Shown in pieces: positions 49,422-56,446 of a stretch of DNA of 56,446 nt (positions are counted from its first letter, which is position 1; each line of letters begins with the position of its first letter). The position numbers were made by a program, and so were the translations under genes. The DNA is taken from positions 1 through 56,446 of the forward strand of contig CAYRMG010000005.1 in NCBI GenBank assembly GCA_964425585.1, in the 5' to 3' direction. The notes under the pieces were generated by a model, which worked only from the letters and a program-made list of their open reading frames with translations, had not been told where the DNA came from and did no database searches. Origin of the DNA: Aquifex sp964425585. Lineage in GTDB: Bacteria > Aquificota > Aquificia > Aquificales > Aquificaceae.

Positions 49422-50708
49422 ATGGTTAAAACAGCTGTTATCCTTGCGGGAGGAGAAGGAAATAGACTGAGACCTTACACCCAAGAAGCACCCAAAGCCC
49501 TTATAAAAGTTGCGGGAAGGGAACTTCTATACAGGATAATTAAGCAACTTCAGGAGGAAGGGGTTGAAAATTTCGTAATAGTTATAAATCAAAGATTCAA
49601 GGAAAAGGTTGAGAACTTTTTAAAGGAAAACAACTTCACGGCAAAAGTAATTCCAAACCCCCACCCCGAAAAAGAAAACGGATACTCCCTTTACCTTGCA
49701 AAAGATGAGGTTAAAGGAAGGTTCGCGGTCGTTATGTCGGATCACGTTTACGAAAAGGAATTCATAAAAAAGGCACTGAAAGGTGAGGGATTGATAGTTG
49801 ACAAGGTGGGATTATACATAGACAGGGAGGAAGCGACAAAGGTAAGGTGCAAAGACGGAAAAATAGAAGACATAGGGAAAGATTTAAGAGAATACGATGG
49901 ATTTGATACGGGATTCTTCATACTGAACGATGAAATATTTAAGAAAGCCGAAGAACTGATTAATAAATCGGATAAACTCACGATGAGTGAACTTGCAAAG
50001 CATGCCGGAATACCCTGCACCGATGTATCGGGATACTTCTGGATGGACATAGATACTCCCGAGGATATAGAAAAAGCGAGAAAGTTAATAGTAAAAACAG
50101 CACTGAAAGGTGCGGGGGACGGATTTATCTCAAGAAACTTAAACAGGAAAATATCCACGAGAATTTCCCCTTATCTCGTTGAGAAGTTTACACCTAATCA
50201 GGTTACCCTTTATACCTTTTTACTCGGTCTGTTTTCCGCATTTGTTGCTTACTTTTCTCCCGCCCTCGGGGGAATACTTCTCCAGATAAGCTCCGTTCTT
50301 GACGGGCTTGACGGGGAAATAGCCCGTGCCCGTATGCAAACGACAAAGTTCGGGGCATGGCTTGACTCCCTTCTTGACAGATACGTGGATTTTGCTTTTT
50401 TAACAGCCCTAACCTTTCATATGAAACCCTCGTGGAGCTTTATGCCCTGGGTATTCCTGGCTCTCTTCGGAACTCTTATGGTAAGCTACTCAACCGAAAG
50501 GTATAAGGGAGCTTATTGTGAGGATGCTTACGTCGTTATAAAGGAGCTCAGGTATCTTCTCGGTAAAAGAGATGAAAGGATTTTCCTTATAATGATTTTT
50601 ACCCTGCTCGGTTGGTTAAAAGCGCTCTTTGTTATCCTTGCACTTATTACAAACATACGCGTTCTTTTGACCATATACCTCGTGTGGAAAAAAAGGGGAA
50701 AGGTCTAA
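49422..50708 (+). CDS. IPCT/DIPP synthase-like fusion (inositol-phosphate cytidylyltransferase + CDP-alcohol transferase)
   Basis: 428 aa in two parts. Residues 1-230: nucleotidyltransferase with LAGGEGNRLRPYTQEAPKAL. Residues about 245-425: integral membrane CDP-alcohol phosphatidyltransferase with the complete motif DGxxARx8GxxxDxxxD in DGEIARARMQTTKFGAWL and following DSLLD. This fusion is that of the enzymes making di-myo-inositol phosphate phosphate, precursor of the hyperthermophile solute di-myo-inositol phosphate. The N-terminal part could also use another sugar or polyol phosphate. The ATG at 49422 follows a perfect TATAAT by 8 bases; a TTG one codon upstream is rejected. Confidence 0.8.
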   Translation: MVKTAVILAGGEGNRLRPYTQEAPKALIKVAGRELLYRIIKQLQEEGVENFVIVINQRFKEKVENFLKENNFTAKVIPNPHPEKENGYSLYLAKDEVKGRFAVVMSDHVYEKEFIKKALKGEGLIVDKVGLYIDREEATKVRCKDGKIEDIGKDLREYDGFDTGFFILNDEIFKKAEELINKSDKLTMSELAKHAGIPCTDVSGYFWMDIDTPEDIEKARKLIVKTALKGAGDGFISRNLNRKISTRISPYLVEKFTPNQVTLYTFLLGLFSAFVAYFSPALGGILLQISSVLDGLDGEIARARMQTTKFGAWLDSLLDRYVDFAFLTALTFHMKPSWSFMPWVFLALFGTLMVSYSTERYKGAYCEDAYVVIKELRYLLGKRDERIFLIMIFTLLGWLKALFVILALITNIRVLLTIYLVWKKRGKV

Positions 50709-51382
50709 CTTTTTTCAAATTTATACCCCGCCCCCCTTACCGTTTTTACATAACTCCTGTATTTCCCGAGCTTGTCTCTTATATGCTTTATGTGAACGTC
50801 AACGGCTCTTTCTCCCGTTTCCCTGTCAAAACCCCAAAGACTTTCTATAATCCTTTCCCGCGAAAGAACCTTTCCGTAGTTTTCCATTAAGAGAGAAAGA
50901 ATCCTGAACTCCGCAGGTGTAAAGTAAACTTCCCTTCCGTCTATGAGAACTTTTCCTTCATCTTTCAATAGCTTTATTCCCTCAATCTCAAGAACACCCT
51001 TTCCTTCGGATTTCTCATATCGCTTTAAGACAGCCCTTATGCGGGCTATAAGCTCCTTTAGAGAAAATGGTTTAGTTATGTAGTCATCCGCTCCTAAATC
51101 AAACCCTTTTAGTTTATCCTCTTCTTCTCCTCTTGCGGTTATGAATATAAGTGGAATATCTTTGAGGTCTGCCCTTCTTTTCAGGAAATCCGCTATTCTA
51201 AAGCCGTCAAGGTCGGGAAGCATTATATCAATGAGGACAAGGTTAACCTCATTTTTTTGAATAAATTCAAAGAAGGGAATGGCTCGCTCAAAGTGAAAGA
51301 CTTCAAAGCCTTCCTTTTCAAGGTTAATGCGAATGAGAAAGGCTAAATCCCTGTCGTCCTCAATTAAGGCTATTTTCCCCAT
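50705..51382 (-). CDS. OmpR/PhoB-type response regulator
   Basis: 225 aa. Receiver domain with acidic pocket EDD at 8-10, phosphorylated D52 (LIDIMLPDLDG), switch T83 and K104. C-terminal winged helix (about 130-225) with EVYFTPAEFRILSLLMENYG, typical of OmpR/PhoB. Translation probably couples to the 59-aa ORF that overlaps its start by 23 bases; no good ribosome-binding site of its own. Pairs with the kinase on the other side of the regulatory gap. Confidence 0.9.
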   Translation of the reverse strand: MGKIALIEDDRDLAFLIRINLEKEGFEVFHFERAIPFFEFIQKNEVNLVLIDIMLPDLDGFRIADFLKRRADLKDIPLIFITARGEEEDKLKGFDLGADDYITKPFSLKELIARIRAVLKRYEKSEGKGVLEIEGIKLLKDEGKVLIDGREVYFTPAEFRILSLLMENYGKVLSRERIIESLWGFDRETGERAVDVHIKHIRDKLGKYRSYVKTVRGAGYKFEKS

Positions 51383-51539
51383 TTTCTACAAGTATTACCA
51401 CATCCGCTTTCTTAAGAAGCTCCTTTTTTAAATCTTTGGGTTTGCTAACAACAGCCACGACTTTTCTCTTTTTCAGGAGCTTTTTCAGAGCTTTTTCCCT
51501 TTGCTCCTTATCCTTGACAAATAAAACGTTTAGCTTCAT
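51360..51539 (-). CDS. Small 59-aa protein before the response regulator
   Basis: A short open frame with a strong GGAGGTG ribosome-binding site 7 bases before its ATG (51539), better than most in this window. The product begins MKLNVLFVKDKEQREKALKK and continues with a basic helix and two beta-like segments (VVAVVS, DVVILVENG). This pattern (strand, basic helix, strand, helix, strand) looks like a fragment of a Rossmann or receiver-like fold. The family is unknown. It ends 23 bases inside the response regulator gene, so the two are translationally coupled. Confidence 0.55.
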   Translation of the reverse strand: MKLNVLFVKDKEQREKALKKLLKKRKVVAVVSKPKDLKKELLKKADVVILVENGENSLN

Positions 51540-51576
51540 TTTCCACCTCCTTTACTTAAGTTTTTAAATCCGAGAA

Positions 51577-51612
51577 GTTAAGCTTTTGTTAAGCTTGATT
51601 TAATAAATTTAA
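51577..51612. promoter_or_regulatory. 11-bp phased TTAA repeats, probable response-regulator operator
   Basis: GTTAAGCTT occurs at 51577-51585 and again at 51588-51596, exactly 11 bp apart. TTAA recurs at 51600, one more 11-bp step, and a further TTAA lies at 51609. PhoB/OmpR proteins bind direct repeats with an 11-bp period, so this is a likely site for autoregulation of both the regulator and the kinase. The rest of the 129-base gap (51540-51668) is A/T-rich; beyond these repeats I see no further clear signal. Confidence 0.55.
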
Positions 51613-51668
51613 TATAAGAAAATTTTATAGTCAAGGACTAAAATTAAAAAGATAACTTTATATCCTAT

Positions 51669-52628
51669 ATGAGGAAAGTGCTGGAGAGTTTAAAAGAGGG
51701 AATAGCCCTTATAGATGAAAAAGGAAAGGTAAAGTATATGAACAGCTTTTTGAGAGAAAGGCTCGGGAGCTTCAAGAAAGACATACACTATTATGAAGCC
51801 TTTAAAAGCATAGACCTTATCGGTGCCATCCAAGAGACATTATCAAGAAAGGAGGAACTGGAAAAGGAGTTTACATACAGGGAGAAAAAATACAACGTGA
51901 GAACATTTATTGAAGAACATGGAATAAGTATTCTTGTGAGAGAAAAAGAGGATAGCTTAATGGAAAGTTTAAAAAAGGAGTTTCTCGCAAATCTGAGCCA
52001 CGAGCTAAAAACTCCCCTTGCGGTTGTATCCCTATCCCTTGAAACACTTCTTCAAATGGAAGAGGAAAAGCAAAAAAGGACAATACTTGAGAAAGCACTC
52101 AAAAGAATAAAAGAACTTCAGAGCCTCATAGAAACCATTTATCTTATTACATTCCTTGAAAAAACAGGGGTAAGTCTGAAGGAAGAAGTAAATCTCAAAG
52201 AGCTACTTGAAGAGATAATCTCCGATTACGAAAAAGAAATAAAGAAAAGGGGAATAAAAGTTCATACGGAAATTAAGGAGGAGAAGATAAGGGGAAGCAG
52301 GGATTACATTAGGCTTCTTTTGAGAAATCTTATAGACAACGCGGTAAAGTATAATCGGGAAGGAGGAGAAATTTTTATCAGAAGTGAAAGGGTAGGGGAT
52401 AGGGTAGTGATAAGTGTATCGGACACGGGGGAAGGTATAGAGAAGAAAAAACTTTCCCTCGTGTTTGAACCCTTCGTCAGGGGGGAGGAAAGTAAAGGGC
52501 TTGGTCTCGGGCTTACAATAGTCAAGAAGATTGCAAATATACACGGAGGTGATATAAAGATTGAAAGTGAGAAAGGAAAGGGAACGACCGTTGAGGTTCT
52601 AATTCCGTTAACAATTTCCGAAAAGTAG
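51669..52628 (+). CDS. PhoR-like sensor histidine kinase, soluble
   Basis: 319 aa with no membrane helix. A small PAS-like N-terminal domain (about 1-90; EGIALIDEKGKVKYMN) is followed by HisKA with H111 in FLANLSHELKTPLAVV and a HATPase with the N box NLIDNAVKYN, VSDTGEGI and GLGLGLTIVKKI. Classical PhoR has a membrane anchor; this one would sense a cytoplasmic signal or a partner. Divergent from the response regulator, across the 129-base gap. Confidence 0.88.
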   Translation: MRKVLESLKEGIALIDEKGKVKYMNSFLRERLGSFKKDIHYYEAFKSIDLIGAIQETLSRKEELEKEFTYREKKYNVRTFIEEHGISILVREKEDSLMESLKKEFLANLSHELKTPLAVVSLSLETLLQMEEEKQKRTILEKALKRIKELQSLIETIYLITFLEKTGVSLKEEVNLKELLEEIISDYEKEIKKRGIKVHTEIKEEKIRGSRDYIRLLLRNLIDNAVKYNREGGEIFIRSERVGDRVVISVSDTGEGIEKKKLSLVFEPFVRGEESKGLGLGLTIVKKIANIHGGDIKIESEKGKGTTVEVLIPLTISEK

Positions 52629-52635
52629 ACTATCT

Positions 52636-52641
52636 TATTAT
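52636..52641 (+). promoter_or_regulatory. -10 element for a leaderless cimA transcript
   Basis: TATTAT ends 7 bases before the cimA ATG (52649), 8 bases after the stop of the kinase gene, and no Shine-Dalgarno sequence is visible. Confidence 0.5.
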
Positions 52642-52648
52642 TCCTATC

Positions 52649-54229
52649 ATGGCGGAAAAGGTATATATATACGATACGACGCTCAGAGACGGCTCCCAGA
52701 TGGAAGGTGTTAACTTTTCCCTTGAGGATAAGCTGAGAATAGCGGAAAAACTTGATGATTTCGGTATACATTACATAGAAGGGGGGTGGCCTTACGCAAA
52801 CCCTAAGGATAACCTTTTTTTTCAGAAGGCAAAAAAGATAAAATTTAAGAATGCAAAATTAACCGCGTTCGGTTCAACCAGAAGACCTAACAAGAAAGTT
52901 AGCGAAGACCCGCAGGTTGAAGCGCTCATAAAGGCGGAAACGCCTGTTGTAACCATCTTCGGGAAGAGCTGGGATCTTCACGTTACCGATGCCTTGAAAA
53001 CAACCCTTGAGGAAAACCTGAACATGATTTACGAAACGGTGGAATACCTGAAGAGGTATGTAGATGAGGTTATATTTGATGCTGAACACTTCTTTGACGG
53101 ATATAAAGCAAATTCGGAGTATGCCCTTCGGGTTCTTGAGGCTGCAATTAACGGAGGGGCGGACTGGGTAGTTCTGTGCGATACAAACGGGGGAACCCTT
53201 CCCCACGAGATTTACGAGATAACAAAGAAGGTAAGGGAGAGGTTTAAGGAAACAAAGTTAGGTATCCACACTCATAACGATTCGGAAACCGCTGTTGCTA
53301 ATTCCTTAATGGCGGTTCTTGCGGGTGCCCGCCAAGTTCACGGAACGATAAACGGCATAGGTGAGAGAACGGGAAACGCGAATCTCTGCTCGGTAATTCC
53401 CAACCTTCAACTGAAGCTGAAGTTTAACGTTATACCTGAGGAAAACCTGAAGAAGTTAACCGAGCTTGCCAATTTCGTTGCTGAGCTTTCAAACATGCCC
53501 CTACCGAGAAATATGCCCTACGTGGGGGAAAGTGCCTTCGCTCATAAGGGAGGTGTTCACGCTTCCGCGGTTCTCAAAAATACAAATACATACGAACATA
53601 TAAATCCCGAGCTCGTAGGAAATAGAAGAAAGATAACTGTGTCCGACCTTGCGGGAAGGAGTAATCTCGTTTATAAACTCAAGGAGTTCGGCATAGAAGT
53701 TGACCCAAAATCACCCGAAGTTAAAAAACTCGTTGACAAAATTAAAGAGCTTGAAAAGGAAGGTTACCACTTTGAGGCGGCAGAAGCATCCTTAGAGCTA
53801 CTTATAAAGAGACACTTCGGACTTGTAAAGGACTACTTTGATTTTGACGCCTACAGGGTTTTAATAGCAAAAAGAAAGGGAGATGAGCTTCCGACGTCGG
53901 AGGCAACCGTAAGACTTTCGGTTGAAGGGGTTGAAGAACACACAGCTTCCCTCGGAAACGGTCCCATAAGCGCCCTTGACAGAGCCCTAAGAAAAGCGCT
54001 TGAAGAGTTTTACCCTAACTTAAGGGAACTTCAGTTAATAGACTACAAAGTCAGAATAATTAACGAAAGTGCGGGAACATCCGCAAAGGTAAGGGTTCTT
54101 ATAGAAAGTTCCGACGGAAGAAGGAAGTGGGGAACGGTAGGGGTTTCCGAAAACGTAATAGAGGCTTCGTGGATAGCCTTGAGAGACAGCATAATCTATA
54201 AGCTCATGAAGGACGAGGAGGAAGGTTAA
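52649..54229 (+). CDS. cimA: (R)-citramalate synthase (LeuA family)
   Basis: 526 aa. TIM barrel with DTTLRDGSQMEGVNFSLEDK, HTHNDSETAVAN and NGIGERTGNANL; a C-terminal LeuA-type regulatory/dimer domain from about 390. The N-terminal DGSQMEG (rather than DGEQ) and length match citramalate synthase, which condenses pyruvate and acetyl-CoA on the threonine-independent isoleucine route. 2-isopropylmalate or homocitrate synthase are less likely. Confidence 0.88.
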   Translation: MAEKVYIYDTTLRDGSQMEGVNFSLEDKLRIAEKLDDFGIHYIEGGWPYANPKDNLFFQKAKKIKFKNAKLTAFGSTRRPNKKVSEDPQVEALIKAETPVVTIFGKSWDLHVTDALKTTLEENLNMIYETVEYLKRYVDEVIFDAEHFFDGYKANSEYALRVLEAAINGGADWVVLCDTNGGTLPHEIYEITKKVRERFKETKLGIHTHNDSETAVANSLMAVLAGARQVHGTINGIGERTGNANLCSVIPNLQLKLKFNVIPEENLKKLTELANFVAELSNMPLPRNMPYVGESAFAHKGGVHASAVLKNTNTYEHINPELVGNRRKITVSDLAGRSNLVYKLKEFGIEVDPKSPEVKKLVDKIKELEKEGYHFEAAEASLELLIKRHFGLVKDYFDFDAYRVLIAKRKGDELPTSEATVRLSVEGVEEHTASLGNGPISALDRALRKALEEFYPNLRELQLIDYKVRIINESAGTSAKVRVLIESSDGRRKWGTVGVSENVIEASWIALRDSIIYKLMKDEEEG

Positions 54230-54255
54230 GAACGCCGAAAGCTTCACAGGGCGTA

Positions 54256-54261
54256 TATTAT
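54256..54261 (+). promoter_or_regulatory. -10 element for a leaderless ychF transcript
   Basis: TATTAT ends 7 bases before the ychF ATG (54269); an overlapping TATATT lies two bases upstream. No Shine-Dalgarno sequence is present. Confidence 0.5.
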
Positions 54262-54268
54262 TCTTCTT

Positions 54269-55381
54269 ATGGGCTTCAGATTAGGTATAGTAGGTCTTCC
54301 GAACGTAGGTAAATCCACACTTTTCAATGCATTAACCAAAACTATGAAGGCACAGGCGGCAAACTATCCTTTTTGCACGATTGAACCCAACGTTGGAAAG
54401 GTTGAGGTTCCCGACAAAAGACTTTATAAGCTTGCAGAAATTGAGGAATCCGAGAAGATAACTCCCACATTCATAGAGTTTGTGGATATAGCGGGTCTCG
54501 TTAAAGGAGCTTCAAAGGGGGAAGGCCTCGGAAACCAGTTCCTGGCTCATATCAGAGAGGTTGATGCAATAGCAATGGTTTTAAGAGCTTTTGAGGACGA
54601 AAACATAACCCACGTTGAGGGCTCCGTTGACCCGGTAAGAGACAAAGAAATAGTTGAGATTGAACTCATAGCTAAAGACCTTGAAACTGTAAATAAAAGA
54701 CTTGAGAAGGTTCAGAAGATAGCAAAAAGCGGTGATAAAAAGGCAAAACAAGAGCTTGAAATACTCCAAAGATTAAAGGAAATTCTTGAAAACCTTGAAC
54801 CCGTGAGAAAGTATACTCAGGAGCTACCCGAGGAAGTTCTCAGTTATGCAAAAAACACGCTGTTTTTATTGACCGTAAAACCGATTATGTATATAGCAAA
54901 CATATCGGAAAAGGACTTGCCCGAAGGGGAAGGGAATCCTCACGTTGAGCGTATAAAAGAAATGGCAAAAGAAGAGAATGCTCCCGTTGTTGTCATCAAT
55001 GCGGAACTTGAGTCCCAGCTTGCGGGACTTCCCGAGGAAGAACAAAGGGAACTTCTTGAAGCCTACGGCTTGAAGGAACCGGGTTTAAACAAGGTAATAA
55101 GGACGGGATATAATCTCCTTGACCTGATAACTTTCTTTACCGCGGGAAAGAAGGAAGCCCGTGCATGGACCGTAAAGAGAGGAACAAAAGCACCAAAGGC
55201 CGCAGGAAAAATTCACTCGGATATGGAAAGGGGTTTTATCGCCGCGGAGGTAATAGGTTACGAGGACTTAATAAAGGCGGGTTCTTGGAATAAAGCAAAG
55301 GAACAAGGCCTTATAAGACTTGAGGGAAAGGATTACGAAATTCAGGACGGAGATGTTGTTTACTTTAGATTTAACGTCTAA
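54269..55381 (+). CDS. ychF: Obg-like ATPase YchF
   Basis: 370 aa. G1 GLPNVGKSTLFNAL, G3 DIAGLVKGASKGEGLGN; the G4 motif is not NKxD but NISEKD, which explains ATP preference. An antiparallel coiled-coil insertion lies at about 130-200, and a TGS domain is at the C-terminus (DLITFFTAGKKEARAWTVKR). Binds ribosomes and is linked to stress responses. Shares a CTAA stop with thiD. Confidence 0.94.
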   Translation: MGFRLGIVGLPNVGKSTLFNALTKTMKAQAANYPFCTIEPNVGKVEVPDKRLYKLAEIEESEKITPTFIEFVDIAGLVKGASKGEGLGNQFLAHIREVDAIAMVLRAFEDENITHVEGSVDPVRDKEIVEIELIAKDLETVNKRLEKVQKIAKSGDKKAKQELEILQRLKEILENLEPVRKYTQELPEEVLSYAKNTLFLLTVKPIMYIANISEKDLPEGEGNPHVERIKEMAKEENAPVVVINAELESQLAGLPEEEQRELLEAYGLKEPGLNKVIRTGYNLLDLITFFTAGKKEARAWTVKRGTKAPKAAGKIHSDMERGFIAAEVIGYEDLIKAGSWNKAKEQGLIRLEGKDYEIQDGDVVYFRFNV

Positions 55382-56145
55382 AAAATCATTATTTCCCCTC
55401 CCTTTCCGAGCTTTATACTTTCCTCAATAGCTCTGGTTATAAATTCCTTTGAAATTTTTACCGCCTCCGTGAGTTCCTTTCCCTTTATTAAATTTGACAA
55501 TATTGCGGAAGAATAAACACATCCCGTTCCCCTCGGGTTTTTTCCTTTAACTCTCTTTGATACAAATCTGTAAAAATCTTTTCCGTCATAAAGAATATCC
55601 ACAGCTTCTTCCCCATCAAGGTGTCCGCCTTTTATGAGGACATTTTTAGCCCCCATTGACCTTATTTTTTTCGCACACTCGTAAACATCTTTAAGACTCT
55701 CTATCTTCTCCTCGCAAAGTCTTTCGGATTCGGGAATGTTGGGTGTTATCAGGTAAACGATTTTAATAAGCTTCTCCTTTAGGATTTTTACACCTTCATC
55801 AGTTAAAAGGGGCGTTCCGCTCGTGGAGCCCAAAACCGGGTCAAGAACAACGGGTATATCTTTATCTTTTAAAAAACTATAGGTTTCAAGGGCTATCTCC
55901 TCATTTCCGAGCATACCTATCTTAACACCTTTTATCTTAAAGTCATCAAAGACGGCCTTAAGCTCCGCTCTAAAGGTATATAAAGGAACGGGAAAGACCT
56001 CGTAAACCCTAAAGGTATTTTGAACCGCAAGGGCGGTTATAACCGATACCCCGTAAAGCCCGAAACGGTGAAATACCCTCAGGTCCGCAACTATTCCCGC
56101 ACCCCCGCTGTTGTCGTATCCCGCAATCGTTAAAGCCGTATCCAT
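55378..56145 (-). CDS. thiD: Hydroxymethylpyrimidine (phosphate) kinase
   Basis: 255 aa ribokinase-fold enzyme. TIAGYDNSGGAGIVADLRVF is the ThiD N-terminus (GxDxSGGAG), VLDPVLGSTSGTPLL the central motif and GKNPRGTGCVYSSAI the anion hole/catalytic Asp region; here the usual GTGC-x-S pattern is kept but the Asp before it is replaced by NPRGTGC. Makes HMP-PP for thiamine. Follows the multicopper oxidase gene by 11 bases. Confidence 0.9.
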   Translation of the reverse strand: MDTALTIAGYDNSGGAGIVADLRVFHRFGLYGVSVITALAVQNTFRVYEVFPVPLYTFRAELKAVFDDFKIKGVKIGMLGNEEIALETYSFLKDKDIPVVLDPVLGSTSGTPLLTDEGVKILKEKLIKIVYLITPNIPESERLCEEKIESLKDVYECAKKIRSMGAKNVLIKGGHLDGEEAVDILYDGKDFYRFVSKRVKGKNPRGTGCVYSSAILSNLIKGKELTEAVKISKEFITRAIEESIKLGKGGEIMIF

Positions 56146-56156
56146 AAGGATTAAAG

Positions 56157-56446
56157 TTAGGAAACCGTGTAGTTTACCATCATGCCCGCATCGTGGTGCT
56201 CAAGTATATGACAGTGGAAAAGGTAATACTGCTTTTCTCCGAAGTTATGGGACATATTAACCGCAATTTCTACCGTTTCGTGGGGAGCAACGATAACCGT
56301 ATCCTTCCAACCCATATCGGTATCCCTCAAGTTTCCCGATGAACGGCTAAGAATCTGGAACTGAAAGCCGTGGATATGCATAGGGTGATACATACCCGTG
56401 TTGTTTATAAACCTGAAAACCACGATTTCACCGTTATTAAAAACAA
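56157..56446 (-). CDS. Multicopper oxidase, C-terminal part (truncated by window edge)
   Basis: The visible C-terminal 96 codons are open to the window edge. MYHPMHIHGFQFQIL (HxxHxH) and HCHILEHHDAGMM contain the trinuclear copper ligands plus the type 1 Cys, His and axial Met. This closely fits CueO/McoA-type multicopper oxidases, which oxidise Cu(I) in the periplasm. The N-terminal part, including signal peptide, lies outside the window. Confidence 0.9.
   Translation of the reverse strand, partial: VFNNGEIVVFRFINNTGMYHPMHIHGFQFQILSRSSGNLRDTDMGWKDTVIVAPHETVEIAVNMSHNFGEKQYYLFHCHILEHHDAGMMVNYTVS

Noticed and set aside
55378..56145. thiD as pyridoxal kinase
   Set aside because: The N-terminal GYDNSGGAG and neighbours of the motif fit ThiD better than PdxK/PdxY.
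1..56446. CRISPR array, transposon, prophage or integron
   Set aside because: No regularly spaced repeats, no transposase, integrase or phage-like protein, and no stretch of odd base composition was seen.
71..56446. cusA at one end and multicopper oxidase at the other as one copper operon
   Set aside because: They are 53 kb apart in this window with unrelated genes between them.

Overview
The window looks like a piece of the main chromosome of a hyperthermophilic bacterium of the Aquifex lineage. Several proteins closely resemble what I remember of Aquifex aeolicus proteins: FabI, the small cytochrome c-555, the doublet histone-fold protein (AQ_328 type), WaaA and KdsC. They are not identical (WaaA is clearly diverged), so this is probably a related Aquifex or Aquificaceae genome rather than A. 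aeolicus itself. Proteins are rich in Lys, Glu, Ile and Arg. LPS and Lpt genes indicate a Gram-negative envelope. I see no insertion sequence, prophage, CRISPR array, plasmid gene or rRNA.

Layout. 1-3330: copper/silver RND pump cusA, then a tRNA with a CAT anticodon. 3338-9812: a zinc-ribbon coiled-coil protein facing a minus-strand run (DUF1232 protein, oligopeptide permease, secG, prmC, CBS/CorC protein, gltX, ModC-like ATPase). 9828-13550: eno and an ftsB-like gene facing gspC-gspE of type II secretion. 13523-21493: a nitrate assimilation locus made of two divergent operons, nirB-cobA on the minus strand and tandem PII, nitrate transporter and narB on the plus strand. 21431-26162: lpxK, a V4R protein, a tandem ferritin-like protein, a histone-fold protein, an alpha/beta hydrolase and waaA. 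26181-33107: efp, accB, an MDR reductase, murC, dnaE. 33104-42434: rsmI, a DUF89 protein and fabD on minus, then a DhnA-type aldolase, an outer-membrane protein, fabI, cytochrome c, trpA, gyrA and a nucleoside-hydrolase-like gene. 42431-49402: a GGR-type flavoprotein, an HU/IHF protein, lptA, lptC, kdsC and a sirtuin, then an M23 peptidase, a histidine phosphatase, an unknown small protein and murE. 49422-56446: an IPCT/DIPPS-like fusion for an inositol-phosphate compatible solute, a PhoB/PhoR-like pair with a hidden 59-aa ORF, cimA, ychF, thiD and the end of a multicopper oxidase.

How it works together. The clearest physiological unit is nitrate assimilation. A MFS carrier imports nitrate, NarB reduces it to nitrite, and a 992-aa flavin/siroheme protein reduces nitrite to ammonium, with CobA feeding siroheme synthesis. 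Both operons carry sigma-54 type -24/-12 elements (one an exact consensus), with two dyad operators between them and a double PII protein as the first gene, which points to nitrogen-responsive control. Envelope functions (LpxK, WaaA, KdsC, LptA, LptC, MurC, MurE, M23 peptidase, FabD, FabI) are spread over many short operons.

Genome-scale features stand out. All nine convergent gene pairs overlap at their 3' ends, five of them through a shared CTAA stop tetranucleotide. Six of eight divergent pairs have start codons 15-43 bases apart. At least eleven genes have a -10 hexamer ending only 7-8 bases before the ATG and no Shine-Dalgarno sequence, which implies leaderless mRNAs. No stretch longer than 300 bases lacks a gene; the longest gaps are 188 bases (17250-17437) and 129 bases (51540-51668), and both hold regulatory DNA described below.
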